From Nocardioides marmoribigeumensis (GTDB taxonomy: Bacteria; Actinomycetota; Actinomycetes; Propionibacteriales; Nocardioidaceae), in the NCBI RefSeq assembly GCF_031458325.1, contig NZ_JAVDYG010000001.1, forward strand, positions 2,418,001 through 2,482,000: a DNA stretch of 64,000 nucleotides. Direction: 5' to 3'. The notes below the pieces were generated by a model, which was not told where the DNA came from, searched no databases, and worked only from the letters and a program-made list of their open reading frames with translations. How positions within the stretch are numbered: the stretch's first letter is position 1; the number at the start of each line of letters is the position of its first letter. A program made the translations under genes and the position numbers. Below are positions 34,511 to 43,024 of this stretch, piece after piece.

Positions 34511-35958
34511 CTGGGTGCCTTTCGGAGGGGTCGCAGGACGAGCGGGAGCCCGTCCTCGGGAGTCGGGAGGGACGTCATGTCCCAGGCCACCTCGTAGCCC
34601 GGGTGGGGCAGCTCGAGACGGTGGTGCAGCAGGATCGTGTGGACCAGCGCCTTGACCTCGGCGCGGCCGAAGCTCATGCCGATGCACTTGTGGGCCCCGC
34701 CGCCGAAGGCCATGTGGGCCAGGCGGTGCTGCTTGTCCTCGCGGCGCGGCTCCTCGTAGCGGCTCGGGTCGAACTGGTCGGCGGCGGTCCAGATCATCGG
34801 CAGCAGGTGGGAGGCCCAGGCCGAGACGGTGATCATCGTGCCCTCGGGCACGAAGTGGCCGAGGATCTCGGTGTCGCGCACCGCGCGGCGCGCCATGCCC
34901 GGCACGGGGGTGACCAGGCGCAGCGCCTCCATCACGCACAGGTCGAGGGACTGGAGCTTCTCGGTGCCGGCGAGGTCGATCGGGCCGGCATCGGCGAGCA
35001 CGAGCGACTCCTCGCGGCAGCGCTCCTGCCACTCGGGGTGCTTGGCGAGGAACCAGCACACCGCGGTCGCGGTGATGGTGGAGGTGTCGTGCGCGGCCAT
35101 CATCAGGAAGATCATGTGGTTGACGACGTCCTCGTCGGAGAACGCGTGACCGTCGTCGGTCTCGACCTTGCAGAGCGCGGCGAAGAGGTCCTCGTCGTCC
35201 GAGGCCCGCTTGGCCGGGATGCGGGAGCGGAAGTACTCCTCGAGCACCTTGCGGCTGCGCAGCCCGCGGTCCCAGCGCAGGCCGGGGACGGGGAAACGCA
35301 CGTAGGCCAGGCCGGCCCGCACGCAGTCCTCGAAGGCCTCGGCGATCCGCGCGGACTCCTCGTCCTGCTCGGCGCCCATGAAGATCTCGGTGGCGATGCC
35401 CAGCGAGAGGTCCTTGACCATCGGGTAGACCTGCACCGGCTCGTCGGCCGGCCACTGCGGGACCTCGCGCTCGATGACCGCGCCGAACTGCCGCGCGTAG
35501 GCCTCGAGCCGCGGCCGGGTGAAGGCCTCCTGCATGATCCGCCGGTGGTAGAGGTGCTCCTCGCCGTCGAGCAGCATCAGGCCACGCTTGAAGAACGGGC
35601 CGATGAACCACTGCCAGCCGCTCTGGCTGAAGGCCTTGTCCTTGTTGACCAGGACGGCCTGCGCGGCTTCGGCGCCGACGACCGCGCACGCGCGCATGCC
35701 GAGGAAGTTGGTCCACGAGACCGGACCGAACTTCTCGTAGTGCTCGATCGAGAGCTGGGGCCCGTGTCGCATGAACAGGAAGGTCTTGCCCACCACCGGC
35801 AGCCCGGGCTCACCCATCACCGGCCGCAGGCCGGAGTCTGCCGGCGGCTCGGCGAGTGGCGAGACACGGCCGTGCACGCGCCGGAACAGCGGCTCGAGGT
35901 AGCGGTCGCCCGGGTAGTGGGCGAGGGTCGGACGCTTGAGCGGCGGGAGGAGCGCCAT
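34507..35958 (-). CDS. Cytochrome P450
   Basis: 483 aa. Heme-ligand motif FGGGAHKCIGM with Cys near 425, oxygen-binding I-helix AAHDTST near 285, and K-helix ExxR in MEALRLVTPVP. No membrane anchor is seen, so it is a soluble bacterial P450 needing ferredoxin partners, none of which lie nearby. It is between an aldehyde dehydrogenase (1-bp overlap) and an SDR (4-bp overlap), pointing to oxidation of an alkyl, terpenoid or steroid-like substrate; the substrate cannot be told from sequence. Confidence 0.9.
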   Translation of the reverse strand: MALLPPLKRPTLAHYPGDRYLEPLFRRVHGRVSPLAEPPADSGLRPVMGEPGLPVVGKTFLFMRHGPQLSIEHYEKFGPVSWTNFLGMRACAVVGAEAAQAVLVNKDKAFSQSGWQWFIGPFFKRGLMLLDGEEHLYHRRIMQEAFTRPRLEAYARQFGAVIEREVPQWPADEPVQVYPMVKDLSLGIATEIFMGAEQDEESARIAEAFEDCVRAGLAYVRFPVPGLRWDRGLRSRKVLEEYFRSRIPAKRASDDEDLFAALCKVETDDGHAFSDEDVVNHMIFLMMAAHDTSTITATAVCWFLAKHPEWQERCREESLVLADAGPIDLAGTEKLQSLDLCVMEALRLVTPVPGMARRAVRDTEILGHFVPEGTMITVSAWASHLLPMIWTAADQFDPSRYEEPRREDKQHRLAHMAFGGGAHKCIGMSFGRAEVKALVHTILLHHRLELPHPGYEVAWDMTSLPTPEDGLPLVLRPLRKAPR

Positions 35959-37367
35959 CAGTAGAGCTTCCGCACCACGGCCTGCTTCCACCGTGAGAAC
36001 GGCGGTCGCAGGATCGGGGCGTCGGCCAGCCACGACGGGCGTCGCAGCACCGCCTTGCGGTGGCTGAAGGTCTCGAAGCCCCAGCGGCCGTGGTAGGCGC
36101 CGTAGCCGCTCTCGCCGACCCCGCCGAAGGGCAGGGCGTTGACCCCGATGTGGACCATCGCGTCGTTGACGCAGGCGCCGCCCGAGGAGGTCTCGGTGAG
36201 CACCTTGTCGACGTTCTCGTCGCCGAAGACGTAGAGCGCCAGCGGCTTGTCGCCGGCGTTGACCGCGGCGATCGCCTCGTCGACGTCGTCGACGGCGAGG
36301 AGGGGCAGGATCGGCCCGAAGATCTCCTCCTGCATCACCGCGGCGTCGCGGGAGACCCCGCGCAGGACGGTCGGGGCGACGTACCTCTCGGCCTCGTCGG
36401 CGTCGCCGCCCACCACGACCTCGAAGCCGCCGGCGTCGATGAGCTGGCTCAGGCGCAGGGCGTGCCCGGTGTTGACGATGCGTCCGAAGTCGACCGACTC
36501 GCGCGGGTCCTTGCCGAACCGGTTGCGGACCTCCTCGACGAGCAGCTCGACCAGCTCCTGCTCCACGTCGCGGTGGACGTAGACGTGGTCGACGCTGACG
36601 CAGGTCTGGCCGGCGTTGGTCCACTTGGCAAAGGCGATGCGACCGGCGGCCAGCTTGAGGTTGGCGTCCTTGTCGACGATCGCCGGGCTCTTGCCGCCGA
36701 GCTCGAGGGTCACCGGGGTCAGGTGCTTCGCCGCGGCCTGCGCGACGATCCGGCCGACGGTGCCGTTGCCCGTGTAGAGGATGTGGTCCCACCGCTGCTC
36801 GAGCAGCGCGGTCGTCTCGGGCACGCCGCCCTCGACGACCACGACCGCCTCGGGGTCGAGGTACTGCGGCAGCAGGCGCGCCATCGCCGCAGACGTCGCC
36901 GGGGCGACCTCGGAGGGCTTGCACACCACCGTGTTGCCCGCGGCCAGCGCCGCGGCGAGCGGGGTGAGCATCAGGTGGACGGGGTAGTTCCAGGGCGCGA
37001 TGACCAGGACGGCGCCGAGCGGCTCGTGGACCACGCTGGCCCTGTCGGGGCGCAGCAGCAGCGGCACCTTGTGCGACTCGGGCCGCATCCACGACGCGAG
37101 GTGCTTCTCGACGTACTCGATCTCGCGGCCCGTGCCGCGCAGGTCGGTCAACCAGGCCTCGAAGGGCGGCTTGCCGAGGTCGGCGGCCAGCGCGGCCTGC
37201 AGGTCGTCCTCGCACTCGACGAGCAGCCGGCCCAGGGCGCGCAGCTGGTCGCGACGCCACTCCTCGCTGCGGGTCCGTCCGGTGCGGTACGTCGCCCGCA
37301 TGCGCTCGGCGAGCCCCTCCAGACCGCCGGCGGTGCCGGTCGGGCGGTGGTCCTGCGTGGTGGTCAC
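35958..37367 (-). CDS. Aldehyde dehydrogenase family protein
   Basis: 469 aa. PWNYPVHLMLTPLAAALAAGN near 124 binds NAD(P), general base Glu is in LELGGKSP near 220, and catalytic Cys near 256 in NAGQTC. EEIFGPILP and PFGGVGESGYG fit the class that oxidises long-chain or aromatic aldehydes (ALDH3-like, with a hydrophobic or basic C-terminal end, here FSRWKQAVVRKLY). GTG at 37367 has AAGGAGGA just upstream. It is the first gene of the operon, with an operator-like palindrome 26 bp upstream. Confidence 0.9.
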   Translation of the reverse strand: MTTTQDHRPTGTAGGLEGLAERMRATYRTGRTRSEEWRRDQLRALGRLLVECEDDLQAALAADLGKPPFEAWLTDLRGTGREIEYVEKHLASWMRPESHKVPLLLRPDRASVVHEPLGAVLVIAPWNYPVHLMLTPLAAALAAGNTVVCKPSEVAPATSAAMARLLPQYLDPEAVVVVEGGVPETTALLEQRWDHILYTGNGTVGRIVAQAAAKHLTPVTLELGGKSPAIVDKDANLKLAAGRIAFAKWTNAGQTCVSVDHVYVHRDVEQELVELLVEEVRNRFGKDPRESVDFGRIVNTGHALRLSQLIDAGGFEVVVGGDADEAERYVAPTVLRGVSRDAAVMQEEIFGPILPLLAVDDVDEAIAAVNAGDKPLALYVFGDENVDKVLTETSSGGACVNDAMVHIGVNALPFGGVGESGYGAYHGRWGFETFSHRKAVLRRPSWLADAPILRPPFSRWKQAVVRKLY

Positions 37368-37392
37368 GAGTCCTCCTTCGCCGCGCTGATCG

Positions 37393-37409
37393 TGACAGTG
37401 ACGCTGTCA
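37393..37409. promoter_or_regulatory. TetR-type operator-like palindrome before the ALDH-P450-SDR operon
   Basis: TGACAG-TGACG-CTGTCA: perfect 6-bp arms with a 5-bp centre, 26 bp upstream of the start codon. Palindromes with TGACA/TGTCA ends are common TetR-family operators. No TetR gene is present in the window. Confidence 0.5.
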
Positions 37410-37477
37410 ACGACGCGGGGGAGGCCAGTCTGCAACGCCCGGGCAGGGCGCGCCAGGGGTCAGGGTGGAGCGTCTCG

Positions 37478-37493
37478 TGTGACGGACGTCACC
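37478..37493. promoter_or_regulatory. CRP/GlxR-like site
   Basis: TGTGACGGACGTCACC fits the TGTGA-N6-TCACA form with one mismatch; the inner GTGACG-GA-CGTCAC is a perfect dyad. It lies 111 bp upstream of the ALDH start codon, a distance compatible with activation. Confidence 0.4.
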
Positions 37494-37521
37494 CGTTGTC
37501 AGTTCGCCGCGGGGCGAGGGA

Positions 37522-38490
37522 TCAGGCGACGCCGATGCGGGTCACGCCGGTGCGGCGGCCGCGGGCGGCGGCGGCCACCGAGGTCCTCGTGAAGGTCACG
37601 ATCTCCTCGATGGCGGCCAGGCTCTCCGGGTTGACGTCGGCGAGCACCGGGAACGCGTGCACCTGGCCCTCCCAGACCTGCAGCGTGCAGCGGACCTGGG
37701 CGTCGAGCAGGCGCTCGGCCATGAGCTCGGCGTCGACGCGGAGCACCTCGTCGGCGCCGACCAGGATCAGCGCGGGCGGCAGGTCGGTCAGGTCGGCGTT
37801 GACCGGCGAGTGGTGGTCCTCGATGCGCGAGCCGACGGCCATGCGGCCGACCCGGCGCAGCCGGCGGACGGGGATGTAGGCGTCACGGCGGGCGTTGTGG
37901 TGGGCCACCTTGGGGCGGTGGTCGAAGTCGAGCCACGGCGAGAGACCGACGATGCCGGCCGGCCGCAGGCCCGCGTCGCGCATGCGGATCGCGGTCGCGA
38001 AGGCGAGGTGACCGCCGGCCGAGTCGCCGGCGAGGACGATCTGGTGGGCCGGGTGGCCGTTGCGGGTCAGCCAGCGGAACGCGTCCTCGGCGTCCTCGAG
38101 GCTGTCGTCGAGGACGCCGACCGGGAGCTGGCGGTAGTCGACGGCCAGCACGGCCATGCCCGTGCGCCACGCGAGCCGCTCGACGATGCGGCGGTGGGTG
38201 CCCAGGCCGCAGGCCAGGAAGGCGCCGCCGTGCAGGTAGAGGATCGCGCCGTCGGAGGTCGTGCCGTCGATCGGGGTGACCAGCTCCCCGCGCCACGAGC
38301 GGGCGATGATCTGGCGGTGGCTGCAGCGGCCGGATCGGGGGAGCAGGTCAGCCGCGCGGTCGATGAGCGGGAAGAGCTTCATCGTGGAGGCGTTGAGCGG
38401 GCCCCACTTCATCACGGGTCCGATGGTCAGCCTGCTGATCGCCTGCACGGCGTCGGACCGGCGGGTGGTGCCGATGCGGTGCTCGATCAT
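37522..38490 (-). CDS. Alpha/beta hydrolase, hormone-sensitive lipase/esterase family
   Basis: 322 aa. Oxyanion-hole motif HGGAF near residue 84, nucleophile Ser in GDSAGG near 154, catalytic Asp and His in LVGADEVLRVDAELM and VHAFPVL. The family hydrolyses short or medium acyl esters, including steroid or xenobiotic esters. ATG at 38490 was chosen over an upstream frame because GAGAGGCGACC supplies a ribosome-binding site. It is upstream of, and on the same strand as, the ALDH-P450-SDR genes but separated by 154 bp with its own regulatory sites. Confidence 0.85.
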   Translation of the reverse strand: MIEHRIGTTRRSDAVQAISRLTIGPVMKWGPLNASTMKLFPLIDRAADLLPRSGRCSHRQIIARSWRGELVTPIDGTTSDGAILYLHGGAFLACGLGTHRRIVERLAWRTGMAVLAVDYRQLPVGVLDDSLEDAEDAFRWLTRNGHPAHQIVLAGDSAGGHLAFATAIRMRDAGLRPAGIVGLSPWLDFDHRPKVAHHNARRDAYIPVRRLRRVGRMAVGSRIEDHHSPVNADLTDLPPALILVGADEVLRVDAELMAERLLDAQVRCTLQVWEGQVHAFPVLADVNPESLAAIEEIVTFTRTSVAAAARGRRTGVTRIGVA

Positions 38491-38642
38491 GCTGGTCGCC
38501 TCTCGTTCCCCCGGTCCCTCTGCCGGGCAGGAATGTAGTACCCGCTGTGGCGTAGACCACTCCTGCCCCCACGGGAGCAGTGTGGACGTGACGAGTCTCA
38601 CCCTGTCGACGAACCGCCGGACATGGGCTGAACGGCTCCTTC

Positions 38643-38648
38643 TAGGGT
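38643..38648 (+). promoter_or_regulatory. -10 box of purC (likely leaderless)
   Basis: TAGGGT followed by 6 nt and the ATG at 38655; no Shine-Dalgarno. An 8-bp inverted repeat GGGCAGGA/TCCTGCCC (38525-38532, 38561-38568) lies further upstream between the divergent genes. Confidence 0.55.
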
Positions 38649-38654
38649 GACCAC

Positions 38655-39542
38655 ATGCCCGCGCCGAACCTCCCGCCCGCCCCTGCGATCGCCGGCGCGG
38701 AGCCCCTGCACTCCGGCAAGGTGCGCGACCTCTACCGTCTGGCCGACGGCCACCTGCTGATGGTCGCCAGCGACCGCATCTCGGCCTTCGACTTCGTGCT
38801 CGAGACCCCGATCCCCGACAAGGGACGTGTCCTCACCCAGCTGTCCCTGTGGTGGTTCGAGCGGCTGACCGAGATCGTGCCGCACCACGTGGTGTCCACC
38901 GACGTCCCCGCCGAGGTCGCCGGGCGCGCGCTGGTGTGCGAGGCGCTGGAGATGTACCCCGTCGAGTGCGTCGCCCGCGGCTACCTCACCGGGTCGGGCC
39001 TGATCGACTACCGCGAGACCGGCGAGGTGTGCGGCGTCCCGCTGCCGCCCGGCCTCGAGGACGGCAGCCGCCTCGAGCAACCGGTCTTCACCCCGGCGAC
39101 CAAGGCCGCCCTGGGCGACCACGACGAGAACGTCTCCTACGACGTGGTGGCCGGCCAGATCGGGGCCGACCGCGCCGCCGAGCTGCGCGACCTGACCCTG
39201 CGCGTCTACGCCACCGCCGAGGGCGTGGCCCGCGAGCGGGGCATCATCCTCGCCGACACCAAGCTCGAGTTCGGCGCCCGGCCCGATGGCACGACCGTCC
39301 TCGGGGACGAGGTGCTCACCCCCGACTCCTCCCGCTTCTGGCCCGCCGACCAGTGGCAGCCGGGCCGCGCCCAGCCGTCGTACGACAAGCAGTACGTCCG
39401 TGACTGGCTGCTCTCCGAGGCCTCCGGCTGGGACCGCCACGGCGGGGAGGCGCCCCCGCCCCTGCCGGACGACGTCGTGGAGCGCACGCGCTCGAAGTAC
39501 GTCGAGGCCTACGAGCGGCTCACCGGCCGGAGGTTCGACTGA
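38655..39542 (+). CDS. purC: Phosphoribosylaminoimidazole-succinocarboxamide synthase
   Basis: 295 aa. SGKVRDLYRLADG, VASDRISAFDFVL, VECVARGYLTGSG and LADTKLEFG, with the closing LTPDSSRFWPADQW, are the standard SAICAR synthetase segments. It joins CAIR and aspartate with ATP in purine synthesis. It heads the colinear series of purine genes in this window. The stop overlaps the next start by one base. Confidence 0.95.
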   Translation: MPAPNLPPAPAIAGAEPLHSGKVRDLYRLADGHLLMVASDRISAFDFVLETPIPDKGRVLTQLSLWWFERLTEIVPHHVVSTDVPAEVAGRALVCEALEMYPVECVARGYLTGSGLIDYRETGEVCGVPLPPGLEDGSRLEQPVFTPATKAALGDHDENVSYDVVAGQIGADRAAELRDLTLRVYATAEGVARERGIILADTKLEFGARPDGTTVLGDEVLTPDSSRFWPADQWQPGRAQPSYDKQYVRDWLLSEASGWDRHGGEAPPPLPDDVVERTRSKYVEAYERLTGRRFD

Positions 39543-39967
39543 TGCAGGTCTTCGTCGCCGCGCCGCGCGACCGCGTGGCCGTCTACTTCGCCGACCCCGT
39601 CAACCGGCCCGAGTGGCAGGCCAGCCTGCGCCGGGTCGAGATCCTCGACCCCGGCGAGCCGCACGTCGGCCAGCGCTGGGTCGACCACGTGCACGCCGCC
39701 CCGCCGTTCCACCTGCGCACCACCCGGTGGGAGCCGGGCCGGGTGTGGGCGGAGGAGGGGACCTCGGGGCCCTTCACCGCGGTCGCGACGCTGCGGTTCG
39801 AGGACGAGGTGCGCGACGGCGTCGCCGGCACCCGCGTCACGTGCACGCCGCGGGTCACGGCCAGGGGTCCGGCCCGTCCCCTGGCGCTCGGCGCCCGCCT
39901 GGTCGCGGAGGTGCTGGTGCGCAACGACCTCGGGCGCGCCGCCCGTCTCCTGTCCCGCCGACGCTGA
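39542..39967 (+). CDS. SRPBCC (START-like) family protein
   Basis: 141 aa. MQVFVAAPRDRVAVYFADPVNRPEW at the start and the alternating beta strands that follow (WVDHVHAAPPFHLRTTRWEPG, TAVATLRFEDEV) match polyketide cyclase/START-like proteins that bind small hydrophobic ligands. It begins on the last base of the purC stop, so it is co-translated with purC. No catalytic residues are evident; function unknown. Confidence 0.75.
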   Translation: MQVFVAAPRDRVAVYFADPVNRPEWQASLRRVEILDPGEPHVGQRWVDHVHAAPPFHLRTTRWEPGRVWAEEGTSGPFTAVATLRFEDEVRDGVAGTRVTCTPRVTARGPARPLALGARLVAEVLVRNDLGRAARLLSRRR

Positions 39968-40040
39968 CCGTGCCGGTCGGCCGCCCAGGCGTGCCCGACC
40001 GGCTCTGCCGCCCCGTCCGGGCCCGGGCGAGGATCAGGGC

Positions 40041-40481
40041 ATGGACGAGCCGCTCGAGCTGAGCGCCGAGAAGTGCCTGGAGCTCCTCTCCGGGGGCGTC
40101 CTCGGCCGGGTCGCCGCCTGCACCGCGGCGGGCCCACGCATCTTCCCGGTCAACTACTCCGTCGTCGACGACGCGGTGGTGTTCCGGACCACCCCCCTGG
40201 GCTCCCTCGGTACGACGGGGTGGCAGACCGAGCTCGCCTTCGAGGTCGACCACGTGGACCACGATGAGGAGCGGGGCTGGAGCGTGATCGCCCAGGGGCG
40301 CGGCGAGGTGGTCCAGGACCCGACCGAGGTGGCGCGGATCCGCGCGGTCTGGGAGCCGCGTCCCTGGGCGGGCGGGACGCGGCACCTCTACGTCTGGCTG
40401 CGGTGGCGCGAGCTCACCGGCCGCCGGGTCGGCGGCGGCTGGACCCACGAGGACGAGCTGCCGTCCCGACGGCCGGTCTGA
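40041..40481 (+). CDS. Pyridoxamine 5'-phosphate oxidase-like flavin-binding protein
   Basis: 146 aa split-barrel protein. LLSGGVLGRVAACTAAGPRIFPVNYSV at the start is typical of the Pyridox_ox_2 family, followed by VVFRTTPLGS, ELAFEVDHVDH and SVIAQGRGEVV. Members bind FMN or F420 and reduce varied substrates; some are sensors or of unknown role. A GAGGAT box 6 nt before ATG 40041 could make it leaderless. Confidence 0.8.
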   Translation: MDEPLELSAEKCLELLSGGVLGRVAACTAAGPRIFPVNYSVVDDAVVFRTTPLGSLGTTGWQTELAFEVDHVDHDEERGWSVIAQGRGEVVQDPTEVARIRAVWEPRPWAGGTRHLYVWLRWRELTGRRVGGGWTHEDELPSRRPV

Positions 40482-40516
40482 GCCGGCCCCCGGCAGGCCG
40501 CCGACCCACGTGGTGG

Positions 40517-41119
40517 TCACCCGTCGCTGACCGCGTCCTCCGCGGGGAGGCCGGTGTCCCGCACGAGGTAGACCCAGGGGAAGGCCCGGGCCCCGACCTG
40601 CCAGCCGTCCGCGGCGTACCTCTTCTCGCTCGACCACAGGGCCCGCCGGTGCTCCCACTGCGTGGGGCCGCGTCGCACGCGGTGGCGCAGCATGCCGGCG
40701 CCGACGGTGCGCCACCCGAGGCGGCCGGCCAGCTCGAGCTCGGCCATCTCGTCGAAGGCGGTGACCGGACCCAGCCAGCGTTCCTCCACCTCGCCGGCGG
40801 ACCCGTCCCCAGCGTCGGCACGGTCCCCACCGTCGGCACCGTCGGCACGGTCGGCGCGGTCGGCGCGGTCGTCACGGTCGTCACGCCGCTCGCCGAAGCG
40901 CTGCTGCGCGGCCTGGCGCGTCATCCCGAGCTCGGCGCCCAGCTCTGCCCAGCTGTGACCCGCCGCGCGGGCGCTCACCACCGACTGCGCGAGGAGGTCG
41001 TGGACGGCGTGCTCCGCGGCCGCGGTGGCCCGCAGCAGTGCGAGGTGGTCGTCGTGCTGGGCGGGTGGCACCTGCTGCAGGATCGCCTGCCCGAGCGCGC
41101 GCGACAGGTCCTCGCTCAT
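40517..41119 (-). CDS. HTH-containing protein with variable Arg-Ala-Asp repeat
   Basis: 200 aa. Residues 55-72 (HSWAELGAELGMTRQAAQQRF) are a helix-turn-helix of the kind found in small actinobacterial regulators. A charged linker (DDRADRADRADGADGGDRAD) follows, encoded by 9-bp tandem repeats, then a C-terminal domain of about 90 residues with many Trp and Arg (RRALWSSEKRYAADGWQVGA). The start ATG at 41119 overlaps the stop of the small membrane protein upstream (ATGA). DNA binding is inferred from the HTH only. Confidence 0.65.
   Translation of the reverse strand: MSEDLSRALGQAILQQVPPAQHDDHLALLRATAAAEHAVHDLLAQSVVSARAAGHSWAELGAELGMTRQAAQQRFGERRDDRDDRADRADRADGADGGDRADAGDGSAGEVEERWLGPVTAFDEMAELELAGRLGWRTVGAGMLRHRVRRGPTQWEHRRALWSSEKRYAADGWQVGARAFPWVYLVRDTGLPAEDAVSDG
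40813..40884. repeat. Eight 9-bp tandem repeats inside a coding region
   Basis: Units of 9 bp such as CGTCGGCAC, GGTCGGCGC and GGTCGTCAC follow one another eight times. They encode the Asp/Arg/Ala linker of the HTH protein. Because the period is a multiple of three, copy-number change would alter the linker length without a frameshift. Confidence 0.85.
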
Positions 41120-41340
41120 CGCGTCTCGTCCCGGCTCGGGAGCCAGGGGCCGGCCTCGCCGCGGCCGTGGGGACGGGTCCGGCGCTGATGGTGCCCGGAG
41201 AGGTAGGCGCCGAGGAGGACGAGGGCGAGCCCCGCCCCCAGGAGCAACCCGCGGAGGAGACCGTCGAACGGCGAGGCCGCGGTCAGGGCGGCGACGCCGA
41301 GGATGATGAGGCCGGCGGGCGAGCGGCGAGGAGAGGTCAT
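41116..41340 (-). CDS. Small membrane protein
   Basis: 74 aa with two hydrophobic helices (SPAGLIILGVAALTAASPF and LLRGLLLGAGLALVLLGAYL) and a basic C-terminal tail (HHQRRTRPHGRGE). It is the first gene of the pair with the HTH protein and may be leaderless. Function unknown; a membrane partner of the HTH protein is possible from coupling alone. Confidence 0.65.
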   Translation of the reverse strand: MTSPRRSPAGLIILGVAALTAASPFDGLLRGLLLGAGLALVLLGAYLSGHHQRRTRPHGRGEAGPWLPSRDETR

Positions 41341-41342
41341 GC

Positions 41343-41388
41343 GTCAACTATTGCTTGACATCATCCTCGTTGTCAATCAACAGTTGAC
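41343..41388 (-). promoter_or_regulatory. Promoter with nested GTCAA/TTGAC operator-like repeats
   Basis: Minus-strand TTGACA (41371-41376) and AATAGT (41347-41352) with 18 bp between form a -35/-10 pair, 6 nt before the ATG at 41340. Within it are nested inverted repeats: GTCAACT (41343-41349) with AGTTGAC (41382-41388), TTGACA (41355-41360) with TGTCAA (41371-41376), and an 11-bp palindrome TCAACAGTTGA (41377-41387). This looks like an autoregulated promoter. Confidence 0.5.
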
Positions 41389-41464
41389 GGCGGTCCTCCC
41401 AGCCTCGACCGGTGTGGAGGCCGCGACTAGGTTGTCCTCACCCTGACTGCCTGGAGGCTCGCCG

Positions 41465-43024
41465 ATGCTCAACCTGTCCGCCCTGCTCGAAGACAGCGCT
41501 CGCAAGCACCCCGACCGCGACGCGGTGGTGCTCGGCCAGACCCGGCTGAGCTACGGGCGGGTCGAGGCCGCCGCCAACCAGGTCGCCAACCTCCTGGTGG
41601 AGCGGGGGATCCAGCCCGGTGACAAGGTCGCGCTGAGCTGCCCCAACCTCCCGTTCTTCCCGATCGTCTACTACGGCATCCTCAAGGCCGGTGCGGTCGT
41701 CGTCCCCCTCAACGTGCTGCTCAAGGGCCGCGAGGTGGCCTACCACCTCGGCGACTCCGAGGCCAAGGCCTACTTCTGCTTCGAGGGCACCGCCGACCTG
41801 CCGATCGGCGAGGAGGGCTTCAAGGGCTTCAACGACGCCGAGGGCTGCACGGACTTCTTCCTGATCACCGTCGACCCGGCGGCGGCGTCGCCGATCGAGG
41901 GCGCGGAGACGATGGGCGCGGCGGTCGCCGGCAGGTCGCCGGTCTTCGAGTCGGTGATCACCAGCCCCGACGACGGCGCGGTCATCCTCTACACCTCCGG
42001 CACGACCGGCCAGCCCAAGGGAGCGCTGCTCAGCCACGCCAACCTGGTGCTCAACGCGTTGGAGTCCAACCGGATGCTCGGCACCGACCCGACCGGCGAG
42101 CGCCACCTGGTGACGCTGCCGCTGTTCCACTCCTTCGGCTCCACCGTGCAGATGAACGCCGGGTTCGCCAGCGCCTCGACGCTGGTGCTCATCCCGCGCT
42201 TCGACGCCTCCGCCGCGGTCAAGCTGCTCGACGCCGAGGAGATCACCTTCTTCGCCGGCGTCCCGACGATGTACTGGGGCCTGCTCGGGGCGCTCGACGA
42301 CAGCGGGGTCGACGTCGAGAAGATCGCCCGCAACCTCCGCGTCGCCGCCGCCGGCGGGGCCAGCCTCCCGGTCGAGATCCTCAAGGAGTTCAAGTCGCGC
42401 TTCGGCGTCGACATCCTCGAGGGCTACGGCCTGTCGGAGACCTCACCCGTCGCGACGTTCAACCAGAAGGACCGTCCCGCCAAGCCCGGCTCGATCGGCT
42501 ACCCCATCTGGGGCATCGAGGTGAAGCTGGTCAAGGACGACTGGGAGACGGTCGAGGGCGACGGGCCGGACAACATCGGCGAGATCGCGATCCGCGGCCA
42601 CAACATCATGAAGGGCTACTACAACCGGCCGGAGGCCACCGACGAGGTCATGCGCGACGGGTGGTTCCGCTCCGGCGACCTGGCCTACCGCGACGACGAC
42701 GGCTACTACTACATCGTCGACCGGTCCAAGGACATGATCATCCGCGGCGGCTACAACGTCTACCCGCGCGAGATCGAGGAGGTCCTGCTCACCCACGAGG
42801 CGGTCTCGCTGGTCGCGGTCGTCGGCGTCCCGCACGACAGCCACGGCGAGGAGGTCAAGGCGTTCGTGATCAAGAAGGAGGGCGCCGAGGTCACCGAGGA
42901 CGAGCTGGTCGCGTGGGCCAAGGAGCAGATGGCCTCCTACAAGTACCCCCGCATCGTCGAGTTCCGTGACGAGCTCCCGATGACCGCGACGGGCAAGATC
43001 CTCAAGCGCGAGCTGGTCGAGTGA
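41465..43024 (+). CDS. fadD: Long-chain fatty acid-CoA ligase / acyl-CoA synthetase
   Basis: 519 aa adenylate-forming enzyme. The AMP motif YTSGTTGQPKG is near residue 177, EGYGLSETSP near 320, GWFRSGDLAYRDDDGYYYIVDRSKDMII near 400, and the catalytic Lys in the terminal ATGKILKRE. It activates carboxylic acids to acyl-CoA. CTGGAGG before the ATG and a TAGGTT box at 41429-41434 support the start. The chain length of the substrate is not determinable. The stop overlaps the next start (GTGA). Confidence 0.88.
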   Translation: MLNLSALLEDSARKHPDRDAVVLGQTRLSYGRVEAAANQVANLLVERGIQPGDKVALSCPNLPFFPIVYYGILKAGAVVVPLNVLLKGREVAYHLGDSEAKAYFCFEGTADLPIGEEGFKGFNDAEGCTDFFLITVDPAAASPIEGAETMGAAVAGRSPVFESVITSPDDGAVILYTSGTTGQPKGALLSHANLVLNALESNRMLGTDPTGERHLVTLPLFHSFGSTVQMNAGFASASTLVLIPRFDASAAVKLLDAEEITFFAGVPTMYWGLLGALDDSGVDVEKIARNLRVAAAGGASLPVEILKEFKSRFGVDILEGYGLSETSPVATFNQKDRPAKPGSIGYPIWGIEVKLVKDDWETVEGDGPDNIGEIAIRGHNIMKGYYNRPEATDEVMRDGWFRSGDLAYRDDDGYYYIVDRSKDMIIRGGYNVYPREIEEVLLTHEAVSLVAVVGVPHDSHGEEVKAFVIKKEGAEVTEDELVAWAKEQMASYKYPRIVEFRDELPMTATGKILKRELVE

